Assembly (NCBI GenBank): GCA_034401795.1
Contig: CM067373.1
Location: forward strand, 44,256,914 to 44,320,913
Reading direction: 5' to 3'
DNA length: 64,000 bases
From: Chaetoderma sp. LZ-2023a
Taxonomy: Eukaryota; Mollusca; Caudofoveata; Chaetodermatida; Chaetodermatidae
The notes beneath the pieces were generated by a model, which saw only the letters and a program-made list of their open reading frames with translations, searched no databases and was not told the DNA's origin. Each line of letters begins with the position of its first letter. Within the stretch, counting starts at the first letter, position 1. Position numbers and translations under genes: made by a program. Of this stretch, positions 1 to 11,553 are shown in pieces.

Positions 1-3000
1 ATAGTATTAGCTGCCGTTGCTGAGATTCATTCACTGTCGTGATTATGGTGAGATATATAGAGAAATACGCTAAATCATGAGCATTATATGGCATAGTATC
101 AGCTGCCGTTGCTGAGATTCATTCACTGTCGTGATTATGGTGAGATATATAGAGAAATACGCTAAATCATGAGTATTATATGGCATAGTATCAGCTGCCG
201 TTGCCGAGATTCATTCACTGTCGTGATTATGGTGAGATATATAGAGAAATACGCTAAATCATGAGCATTATATGGCATAGTATCAGCTGCCGTTGCTGAG
301 ATTCATTCACTGTCGTGATTATGGTGAGATATATAGAGAAATACGCTAAATCATGAGTATTATATGGCATAGTATCAGCTGCCGTTGCCGAGATTCATTC
401 ACTGTCGTGATTATGGTGAGATATATAGAGAAATACGCTAAATCATGAGCATTATATGGCATAGTATCAGCTGCCGTTGCTGAGATTCATTCACTGTCGT
501 GATTATGGTGAGATATATAGAGAAATACGCTAAATCATGAGTATTATATGGCATAGTATCAGCTGCCGTTGCCGAGATTCATTCACTGTCGTGATTATGG
601 TGAGATATATAGAGAAATACGCTAAATCATGAGCATTATATGGCATAGTATCAGCTGCCATTGCCGAGATTCATTCACTGTCGTGATTATGGTGAGATAT
701 ATAGAGAAATACGCTAAATCATGAGTATTATATGGCATAGTATTAGTTGCCATTGCCGAGATTCATTCACTGTCGTGATTATGGTGAGATATATAGAGAA
801 ATACGCTAAATCATGAGTATTATATGGCATAGTATCAGCTGCCGTTGCCGAGATTCATTCACTGTCGTGATTATGGTGAGATATATAGAGAAATACGCTA
901 AATCATGAGTATTATATGGCATAGTATCAGCTGCCGTTGCCGAGATTCATTCACTGTCGTGATTATGGTGAGATATACAGAGAAATACGCTAAATCATGA
1001 GTATTATATGGCATAGTATCAGCTGCCGTTGCCGAGATTCGTTCACTGTCGTGATTATGGTGAGATATATAGAGAAATACGCTAAATCATGAGTATTATA
1101 TGGCATAGTATCAGCTGCCGTTGCTGAGATTCATTCACTGTCGTGATTATGCTGAGATATATAGAGAAATACGCTAAATCATGAGTATTATATGGCATAG
1201 TATCAGTTGCCATTGCCGAGATTCATTCACTGTCGTGATTATGGTGAGATATATATAGAAATACGCTAAATCATGAGTATTATATGGCATAGTATCTGCT
1301 GCCGTTGCCGCGATTCATTCACTGTCGTGATTATGGTGAGATATATAGAGAAATACGCTAAATCATGAGTATTATATGGCATAGTATCAGCTGCCGTTGC
1401 CGAGATTCATTCACTGTCGTGATTATGGTGAGATATATAGAGAAATACGCTAAATCATGAGTATTATATGGCATAGTATCAGCTGCCGTTGCTGAGATTC
1501 ATTCACTGTCGTGATTATGGTGAGATATATAGAGAAATACGCTAAATCATGAGTATTATATGGCATAGTATCAGCTGCCGTTGCCGAGATTCATTCACTG
1601 TCGTGATTATGGTGAGATATATAGAGAATTACGCTAAATCATGAGTATTATATGGCATAGTATCAGCTGCCGTTGCCGAGATTCATTCACTGTCGTGATT
1701 ATGGTGAGATATATAGAGAAATACGCCAAATCATGAGCATTATATGGCATAGTATCAGCTGCCATTGCCGAGATTCATTCACTGTCGTGATTATGGTGAG
1801 ATATATAGAGAAATACGCTAAATCATGAGTATTATATGGCATAGTATTAGCTGCCGTTGCTGAGATTCATTCACTGTCGTGATTATGGTGAGATATATAG
1901 AGAAATACGCTAAATCATGAGTATTATATGGCATAGTATCAGCTGCCGTTGCTGAGATTCATTCACTGTCGTGATTATGGTGAGATATATAGAGAAATAC
2001 GCTAAATCATGAGTATTATATGGCATAGTATCAGCTGCCGTTGCCGAGATTCATTCACTGTCGTGATTATGGTGAGATATATAGAGAAATACGCTAAATC
2101 ATGAGTATTATATGGCATAGTATCAGCTGCCGTTGCCGACATTTATTCACTGTCGTGATTATGATGAGATATATAGAGAAATACGCTAAATCATGAGCAT
2201 TATATGGCATAGTATCAGCTGCCGTTGCCGAGATTCATTCACTGTCGTGATTATGGTGAGATATATAGAGAATTACGCTAAATCATGAGTATTATATGGC
2301 ATAGTATCAGCTGCCGTTGCCGAGATTCATTCACTGTCGTGATTATGGTGAGATATACAGAGAAATACGCTAAATCATGAGCATTATATGGCATAGTATT
2401 AGCTGCCGTTGCCGAGATTCATTCACTGTCGTGATCATGGTGAGATATATAGAGAAATACGCTAAATCATGAGTATTATATGGCATAGTATCAGCTGCCG
2501 TTGCCGAGATTCATTCACTGTCGTGATTATGGTGAGATATATAGAGAAATACGCTAAATCATGAGTATTATATGGCATAGTATCAGCTGCCGTTGCCGAG
2601 ATTCATTCACTGTCGTGATTATGGTGAGATATATAGAGAAATACGCTAAATCATGAGTATTATATGGCATAGTATCAGCTGCCGTTGCCGAGATTCATTC
2701 ACTGTCGTGATTATGGTGAGATATATAGAGAAATACGCTAAATCATGAGTATTATATGGCATAGTATCAGCTGCCGTTGCTGAGATTCATTCACTGTCGT
2801 GATTATGGTGAGATATATAGAGAAATACGCTAAATCATGAGTATTATATGGCATAGTATCAGCTGCCGTTGCCGAGATTCATTCACTGTCGTGATTATGG
2901 TGAGATATATAGAGAAATACGCTAAATCATGAGTATTATATGGCATAGTATCAGCTGCCGTTGCCGAGATTCATTCACTGTCGTGATCATGGTGAGATAT

Positions 3001-6000
3001 ATAGAGAATTACGCTAAATCATGAGTATTATATGGCATAGTATCAGCTGCCGTTGCTGAGATTCATTCACTGTCGTGATTATGGTGAGATATATAGAGAA
3101 TTACGCTAAATCATGAGTATTATATGGCATAGTATCAGCTGCCGTTGCCGATATTCATTCACTGTCATGATTATGGTGAGATATATAGAGAAATACGCCA
3201 AATCATGAGCATTATATGGCATAGTATCAGCTGCCGTTGCTGAGATTCATTCACTGTCATGATTATGGTGAGATATACACAGAAATACGCTAAATCATGA
3301 GCATTATATGGCATAGTATTAGCTGCCGTTGCCGAGATTCATTCACTGTCGTGATTATGGTGAGATATATAGAGAAATACGCTAAATCATGAGTATTATA
3401 TGGCATAGTATCAGCTGCCGTTGCCGAGATTCATTCACTGTCGTGATTATGGTGAGATATACAGAGAAATACGCTAAATCATGAGCATTATATGGCATAG
3501 TATTAGCTGCCGTTGCCGAGATTCATTCACTGTCGTGATTATGGTGAGATATATAGAGAAATACGCTAAATCATGAGTATTATATGGCATAGTATCAGCT
3601 GCCGTTGCTGAGATTCATTCACTGTCGTGATTATGATGAGATATATAGAGAAATACGCTAAATCATGAGTATTATATGGCATAGTATCAGCTGCCGTTGC
3701 CGAGATTCATTCACTGTCGTGATTATGGTGAGATATATAGAGAAATACGCTAAATCATGAGTATTATATGGCATAGTATCAGCTGCCGTTGCCGAGATTC
3801 ATTCACTGTCGTGATTATGGTGAGATATATAGAGAAATACGCTAAATCATGAGTATTATATGGCATAGTATCAGCTGCCGTTGCCGAGATTCATTCACTG
3901 TCGTGATTATGGTGAGATATATAGAGAAATACGCTAAATCATGAGTATTATATGGCATAGTATCAGCTGCCGTTGCCGAGATTCATTCACTGTCGTGATC
4001 ATGGTGAGATATATAGAGAATTACGCTAAATCATGAGTATTATATGGCATAGTATCAGCTGCCGTTGCTGAGATTCATTCACTGTCGTGATTATGGTGAG
4101 ATATATAGAGAATTACGCTAAATCATGAGTATTATATGGCATAGTATCAGCTGCCGTTGCCGATATTCATTCACTGTCATGATTATGGTGAGATATATAG
4201 AGAAATACGCCAAATCATGAGCATTATATGGCATAGTATCAGCTGCCGTTGCTGAGATTCATTCACTGTCATGATTATGGTGAGATATACACAGAAATAC
4301 GCTAAATCATGAGCATTATATGGCATAGTATTAGCTGCCGTTGCCGAGATTCATTCACTGTCGTGATTATGGTGAGATATATAGAGAAATACGCTAAATC
4401 ATGAGTATTATATGGCATAGTATCAGCTGCCGTTGCCGAGATTCATTCACTGTCGTGATTATGGTGAGATATATAGAGAAATACGCTAAATCATGAGCAT
4501 TATATGGCATAGTATTAGCTGCCGTTGCCGAGATTCATTCACTGTCGTGATTATGGTGAGATATATAGAGAAATACGCTAAATCATGAGTATTATATGGC
4601 ATAGTATCAGCTGCCGTTGCCGAGATTCATTCACTGTCGTGATTATGGTGAGATATATAGAGAAATACGCTAAATCATGAGCATTATATGGCATAGTATT
4701 AGCTGCCGTTGCCGAGATTCATTCACTGTCGTGATTATGGTGAGATATATAGAGAAATACGCTAAATCATGAGTATTATATGGCATAGTATCAGCTGCCG
4801 TTGCTGAGATTCATTCACTGTCGTGATTATGATGAGATATATAGAGAAATACGCTAAATCATGAGTATTATATGGCATAGTATCAGCTGCCGTTGCCGAG
4901 ATTCATTCACTGTCGTGATTATGGTGAGATATATAGAGAAATACGCTAAATCATGAGTATTATATGGCATAGTATCAGCTGCCGTTGCCGAGATTCATTC
5001 ACTGTCGTGATTATGGTGAGATATATAGAGAAATACGCTAAATCATGAGTATTATATGGCATAGTATCAGCTGCCGTTGCTGAGATTCATTCACTGTCGT
5101 GATTATGGTGAGATATATAGAGAAATACGCTAAATCATGAGTATTATATGGCATAGTATCAGCTGCCGTTGCAGAGATTCATTCACTGTCGTGATTATGG
5201 TGAGATATATAGAGAAATACGCCAAATCATGAGCATTATATGGCATAGTATCAGCTGCCGTTGCTGAGATTCATTCACTGTCGTGATTATGGTGAGATAT
5301 ATAGAGAAATACGCTAAATCATGAGTATTATATGGCATAGTATCAGCTGCCGTTGCTGAGATTCATTCACTGTCGTGATTATGGTGAGATATATAGAGAA
5401 ATACGCTAAATCATGAGTATTATATGGCATAGTATCAGTTGCCATTGCCGAGATTCATTCACTGTCGTGATTATGGTGAGATATATAGAGAAATACGCTA
5501 AATCATGAGTATTATATGGCATAGTATCAGTTGCCATTGCCGAGATTCATTCACTGTCGTGATTATGGTGAGATATATAGAGAAATACGCTAAATCATGA
5601 GTATTATATGGCATAGTATCAGCTGCCATTGCCGAGATTCATTCGCTGTCGTGATTATGGTGAGATATATAGAGAAATACGCCAAATCATGAGCATTATA
5701 TGGCATAGTATCAGCTGCCGTTGCTGAGATTCATTCACTGTCGTGATTATGGTGAGATATATAGAGAAATACGCTAAATCATGAGTATTATATGGCATAG
5801 TATCAGCTGCCGTTGCCGAGATTCATTCACTGTCGTGATTATGGTGAGATATATAGAGAAATACGCTAAATCATGAGTATTATATGGCATAGTATCAGCT
5901 GCCGTTGCCGAGATTCATTCACTGTCGTGATTATGGTGAGATATATAGAGAATTACGCTAAATCATGAGTATTATATGGCATAGTATCAGCTGCCGTTGC

Positions 6001-9000
6001 TGAGATTCATTCACTGTCGTGATTATGGTGAGATATATAGAGAAATACGCTAAATCATGAGTATTATATGGCATAGTATCAGCTGCCGTTGCTGAGATTC
6101 ATTCACTGTCGTGATTATGGTGAGATATATAGAGAAATACACTAAATCATGAGTATTATATGGCATAGTATCAGCTGCCGTTGCTGAGATTCATTCACTG
6201 TCGTGATTATGGTGAGATATATAGAGAAATACGCTAAATCATGAGTATTATATGGCATAGTATCAGCTGCCGTTGCTGAGATTCATTCACTGTCGTGATT
6301 ATGGTGAGATATATAGAGAAATACGCTAAATCATGAGTATTATATGGCATAGTATCAGCTGCCGTTGCCGAGATTCATTCACTGTCGTGATTATGATGAG
6401 ATATATAGAGAAATACGCTAAATCATGAGTATTATATGGCATAGTATCAGTTGCCATTGCCGAGATTCATTCACTGTCGTGATTATGGTGAGATATATAG
6501 AGAAATACACTAAATCATGAGTATTATATGGCATAGTATCAGCTGCCGTTGCTGAGATTCATTCACTGTCGTGATTATGGTGAGATATATAGAGAAATAC
6601 GCTAAATCATGAGCATTATATGGCATAGTATCAGCTGCCGTTGCCGAGATTCATTCACTGTCGTGATTATGATGAGATATATAGAGAAATACGCTAAATC
6701 ATGAGTATTATATGGCATAGTATCAGCTGCCGTTGCTGAGATTCATTCACTGTCGTGATTATGGTGAGATATATAGAGAAATACGCTAAATCATGAGTAT
6801 TATATGGCATAGTATCAGCTGCCGTTGCCGAGATTCATTCACTGTCGTGATTATGGTGAGATATATAGAGAAATACACTAAATCATGAGTATTATATGGC
6901 ATAGTATCAGCTGCCGTTGCTGAGATTCGTTCACTGTCGTGATTATGGTGAGATATACACAGAAATATGCTAAATCATGAGCATTATATGGCATAGTATT
7001 AGCTGCCGTTGCTGAGATTCATTCACTGTCGTGATTATGGTGAGATATATAGAGAAATACGCTAAATCATGAGTATTATATGGCATAGTATCAGCTGCCG
7101 TTGCCGAGATTCATTCACTGTCGTGATTATGGTGAGATATATAGAGAAATACGCTAAATCATGAGTATTATATGGCATAGTATCAGCTGCCGTTGCCGAG
7201 ATTCATTCACTGTCGTGATTATGGTGAGATATATAGAGAAATACGCTAAATCATGAGTATTATATGGCATAGTATCAGCTGCCGTTGCCGAGATTCATTC
7301 ACTGTCGTGATTATGGTGAGATATATAGAGATATACGCTAAATCATGAGCATTATATGGCATAGTATTAGCTGCCGTTGCTGAGATTCATTCACTGTCGT
7401 GATTATGGTGAGATATATAGAGAAATACGCTAAATCATGAGTATTATATGGCATAGTATCAGCTGCCGTTGCCGAGATTCATTCACTGTCGTGATTATGG
7501 TGAGATATATAGAGAAATACGCTAAATCATGAGTATTATATGGCATAGTATCAGCTGCCGTTGCCGAGATTCATTCACTGTCGTGATTATGGTGAGATAT
7601 ATAGAGAAATACGCTAAATCATGAGTATTATATGGCATAGTATCAGCTGCCGTTGCCGAGATTCATTCACTGTCGTGATTATGGTGAGATATATAGAGAA
7701 ATACGCTAAATCATGAGTATTATATGGCATAGTATCAGCTGCCGTTGCCGAGATTCATTCACTGTCGTGATTATGGTGAGATATATAGAGAAATACGCTA
7801 AATCATGAGTATTATATGGCATAGTATCAGCTGCCGTTGCCGAGATTCATTCACTGTCGTGATTATGGTGAGATATATAGAGAAATACGCTAAATCATGA
7901 GCATTATATGGCATAGTATCAGCTGCCGTTGCCGAGATTCATTCACTGTCGTGATTATGGTGAGATATATAGAGAAATACGCTAAATCATGAGCATTATA
8001 TGGCATAGTATCAGCTGCCGTTGCCGAGATTCATTCACTGTCGTGATTATGGTGAGATATATAGAGAAATACGCCAAATCATGAGCATTATATGGCATAG
8101 TATCAGCTGCCGTTGCTGAGATTCATTCACTGTCGTGATTATGGTGAGATATATAAAGAAATACGCTAAATCATGAGCATTATATGGCATAGTATCAGCT
8201 GCCGTTGCTGAGATTCATTCACTGTCGTGATTATGATGAGATATATAGAGAAATACGCTAAATCATGAGTATTATATGGCATAGTATCAGCTGCCGTTGC
8301 CGAGATTCATTCACTGTCGTGATTATGGTGAGATATATAGAGAAATACGCTAAATCATGAGCATTATATGGCATAGTATCAGCTGCCGTTGCTGAGATTC
8401 ATTCACTGTCGTGATTATGGTGAGATATATAGAGAAATACGCCAAATCATGAGCATTATATGGCATAGTATCAGCTGCCGTTGCTGAGATTCATTCACTG
8501 TCGTGATTATGGTGAGATATATAGAGAAATACGCCAAATCATGAGCATTATATGGCATAGTATCAGCTGCCGTTGCTGAGATTCATTCACTGTCGTGATT
8601 GTGGCGAGATATATAGAGAAATACGCTAAATCATGAGTATTATATGGCATAGTATCAGCTGCCGTTGCTGAGATTCATTCACTGTCGTGATTATGGTGAG
8701 ATATATAGAGAAATACGCTAAATCATGAGTATTATATGGCATAGTATCAGCTGCCGTTGCCGAGATTCATTCACTGTCGTGATTATGGTGAGATATATAG
8801 AGAAATACGCTAAATCATGAGCATTATATGGCATAGTATCAGCTGCCGTTGCTGAGATTCATTCACTGTCGTGATTATGGTGAGATATATAGAGAAATAC
8901 GCTAAATCATGAGCATTATATGGCATAGTATCAGCTGCCGTTGCCGAGATTCATTCACTGTCGTGATTATGGTGAGATATATAGAGAAATACGCTAAATC

Positions 9001-9202
9001 ATGAGTATTATATGGCATAGTATTAGCTGCCGTTGCCGAGATTCATTCACTGTCGTGATTATGGTGAGATATATAGAGAAATACGCTAAATCATGAGTAT
9101 TATATGGCATAGTATCAGCTGCCGTTGCCGAGATTCATTCGCTGTCGTGATTATGGTGAGATATATATATATAGAGAGCAATACACGCTAAATCCTGATC
9201 AT
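1..9202. repeat. 92-bp satellite array, about 100 copies
   Basis: Head-to-tail copies of a 92-bp unit beginning ATAGTATCAGCTGCCGTTGC. It runs in from the left edge, so the true array is longer. Copies differ by a few recurring variants (for example GAGCATT/GAGTATT and TGCCGAG/TGCTGAG). Variant order repeats with an offset of 1012 bp (11 units) around 2985-4292. All reading frames contain stops. The array lies inside the RyR intron after E17. The last copy decays from about 9150, next to a MITE. Confidence 0.98.
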
Positions 9203-9425
9203 TAACCCTTTAATGACCAAATTTGGTCCAGAAAATCATAAATGTCCATTTGCATTCCAAGCAAACTATTTTTGAAAATTTACCCCTGGAATGACTGGCT
9301 CGGTTATCGAGCCAGTCATTTCAGTGGTAAATTTTCAAAAATAGTATTCTCTTAGCCTGTAAATGGATATTCCTGACCAGTACACAGGCCGACGTTGGCC
9401 AGCTTCAGCCTGAAGGGGATAAATC
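9203..9425. mobile_element. Family A palindromic MITE
   Basis: Starts TTAACCCTTTAATGACCAAA. Its core is a near-perfect inverted repeat around 9273-9343: AAAATTTACC, CTGGAATGACTGGCTCG, then the mirror image. It is non-coding and directly abuts the satellite. This family recurs about 18 times in the window. Confidence 0.8.
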
Positions 9426-9440
9426 TGCAAGGCACCTGTC

Positions 9441-9650
9441 CTTAACCCTTACCACTCTGACGTAAAAATTTAAAATTTTCAAATTAAAGTTTAAGATGAA
9501 CTGGTGTTTATTTTTCAACAAATTTGGTGGAAGATGGTGCTGTCGTAGACAGCAACTTCGTCCACCAAAATTGTTGAAAAATGTACACTAGTTTCTTCGT
9601 TATTAACACTGTAAAAGATAGAATATTGACATCAGTGTGCTAAGGGTTAA
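9441..9650. mobile_element. MITE, family A-like variant
   Basis: Bounded by CCTTAACCCTTACC and GTGCTAAGGGTTAA, so its ends are inverted. Its centre is a different hairpin, built on TTCAACAAATTTGGTGGA and its complement. A relative is embedded at about 31340-31524. Confidence 0.7.
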
Positions 9651-9794
9651 CTCTCCAAATGTCATCCGTCGTCATAACAGAGAACGAGTCCATATTGGCT
9701 AAAAATCACAGATCTACGCATTAAATGACCCACTCTAGTAATTTGCTATGCTCACTGCGTCTAAAAAGCACACATCTATATGTATTTAATGACT

Positions 9795-10220
9795 GATGAC
9801 TGTGTAATTAAGAATTACATATCTATATGTACTGAATGACTCACTGATGACTCCGTGTAATTAAGAATTACATATCTATATGTACTGAATGACTCACTGA
9901 TGACTCCGTGTAATTAAGAATTACATATCTATATGTACTGAATGACTCACTGATGACTCCGTGTAATTAAGAATTACATATCTATATGTACTGAATGACT
10001 CACTGATGACTCCGTGTAATTAAGAATTACATATCTATATGTACTGAATGACTCACTGATGACTCCGTGTAATTAAGAATTACATATCTATATGTACTGA
10101 ATGACTCACTGATGACTGTGTAATTAAGAATCACATAGCTACATGTATTGAATGACTCACTGATGACTCCGTGTAATTAAGAATTACATATCTATATGTA
10201 CTGAATGACTCACGCTAGTA
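9795..10220. repeat. 53-bp tandem array, about 8 copies
   Basis: Near-identical 53-bp units containing AATTAAGAATTACATATC and GAATGACTCACTGATGACT. The units are almost uniform, suggesting recent expansion. Intronic. Confidence 0.93.
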
Positions 10221-10740
10221 AGTGACTATACTCGATGAGCTCTAAGATGTCCAGACTGCGATTCTCCTCAGGTATATGGAGAGCCAGCATAGATACTGAA
10301 AGTATGAACAGGCAGGCATAATCTATGACACAACTCACTATCTATGAAGCATAAAGAAAATATGAAGACACAAATAATGTATATGATATGGTTCAGGTAA
10401 ATGCATGGTCTATCAAGCAGCAAGAAAGCATGAACAGTCACGCATAGCGTAAGATACAGTTCATATTGATATGCTTCAATCAGAGAGCCTCAATATTCTC
10501 TCCATAAAGCTATGATAACCAGCAGACAGCCAGCCAGCTCTACAATCTTCGTGACGAGTTAATACAAACAAATGCCTGATACAACCCATTGAATGATGGC
10601 GAGACAATCAGTTCAATGCTAACTGCCATCAATGGGATGTGTAATTGATAACATGCAATTTTCAACTAAACATGGACTTCTCAGTACTAAGTAAGTGGGT
10701 GGGTAGTTGGGTGAGTGAGCGGGTGGCCGGGTGGGTGGGT
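10221..10740. other. Intron sequence without recognised features
   Basis: AT-rich, apparently single-copy intron between two tandem arrays. A short GGGTGGGTGAG-type run lies near 10695-10750. No coding exon or RNA gene is seen. Confidence 0.6.
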
Positions 10741-10804
10741 GAGTGAGTGAGCTTGTGTGTAAGTTTGCTCAAAGGGACTCAGAGTCACATGCATGTCACC
10801 ACCC

Positions 10805-11350
10805 GGGTGCATATTCACTACCTAGGAGCAAGTTCACTACTTGGGCACCTGTTCAATATGTGGGTGCCGTGTTTATTACATGGGTGCATGTTCATTACAT
10901 GGGTGCAGGTTCATTACATGGGTGCATGTTTATTAATGTGTACATGTTCATTACATGGGTGCATGTTCATTATGTGGGTGCATGTTCATTACATGGGTGC
11001 ATGTTCATTATGTGTGTGCATGTTCATTACATGGGTGCATGTTTATTAATGTGTGTACATGTTCATTACATGGGTGCATATTCATTATGTGTGTGCATGT
11101 TCTTCACATGTGTGCATGTTCATTGTGTGTGCATGTTCATTACATGGGTGCATGTTCATTACATGGGTGAATGGTCATTAAATGGATGCATGTTCATTAC
11201 ATGGGTGAATAGTCATTAAATGGGTACATGTTCATTACATGGGTGATTATGTGTGTGTATGTTCATTGCATGGGTGCATGCTCATTACATGGGTGCATGT
11301 TCATTATATGGGTTCATGTTCATTATGTGGGTGCATGTTCATTATGTGTG
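10805..11350. repeat. 19-bp minisatellite beside the E17 donor
   Basis: About 28 imperfect copies of a 19-bp unit, GTTCATTACATGGGTGCAT. The array ends within about 20 bp of the E17 splice donor. Open frames across it simply reflect the repeat. Confidence 0.93.
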
Positions 11351-11366
11351 TCAGTGTGTGGCTTAC

Positions 11367-11553
11367 CTGGCTCTTCACACAGCATGCTCCAGCCTCTCAC
11401 ATCAGACATCTTAATGATATGTACTTTCAAACAGGCTTCAGGTACACGTGACCAGGTAGCTGGTTTAAGCACCTGGACATCGAGACGAGTAGGACAACCA
11501 GGTGTAACTTGTTTAGGGCCACGGAAGACTGCCGCTGATAATGGTAACGTGTT
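11367..11553 (-). CDS. RyR: RyR exon E17 (after SPRY3)
   Basis: A 187-bp exon after TTCTGTTACAG, with donor GTAAGCC. Encodes [30 protein letters not shown] and GWSMLCEEP, matching MPLSAAMFQ, CPPRL, WSRMPNHFLQV and GWAVQCQEP of vertebrate RyR. Phase 0 in, phase 1 out. The next exon lies beyond the left edge; I saw no candidate for it in 1-11366. Confidence 0.95.

Noticed and set aside
1-9202. Possible CRISPR array
   Set aside because: Units are contiguous without unique spacers, 92 bp long, in an animal gene intron; this is a satellite.
9780-11366. A further RyR exon encoding the expected HIPEENR-type sequence
   Set aside because: I searched the minus strand by eye and found no matching coding sequence; the next exon is probably left of the window, beyond the satellite.
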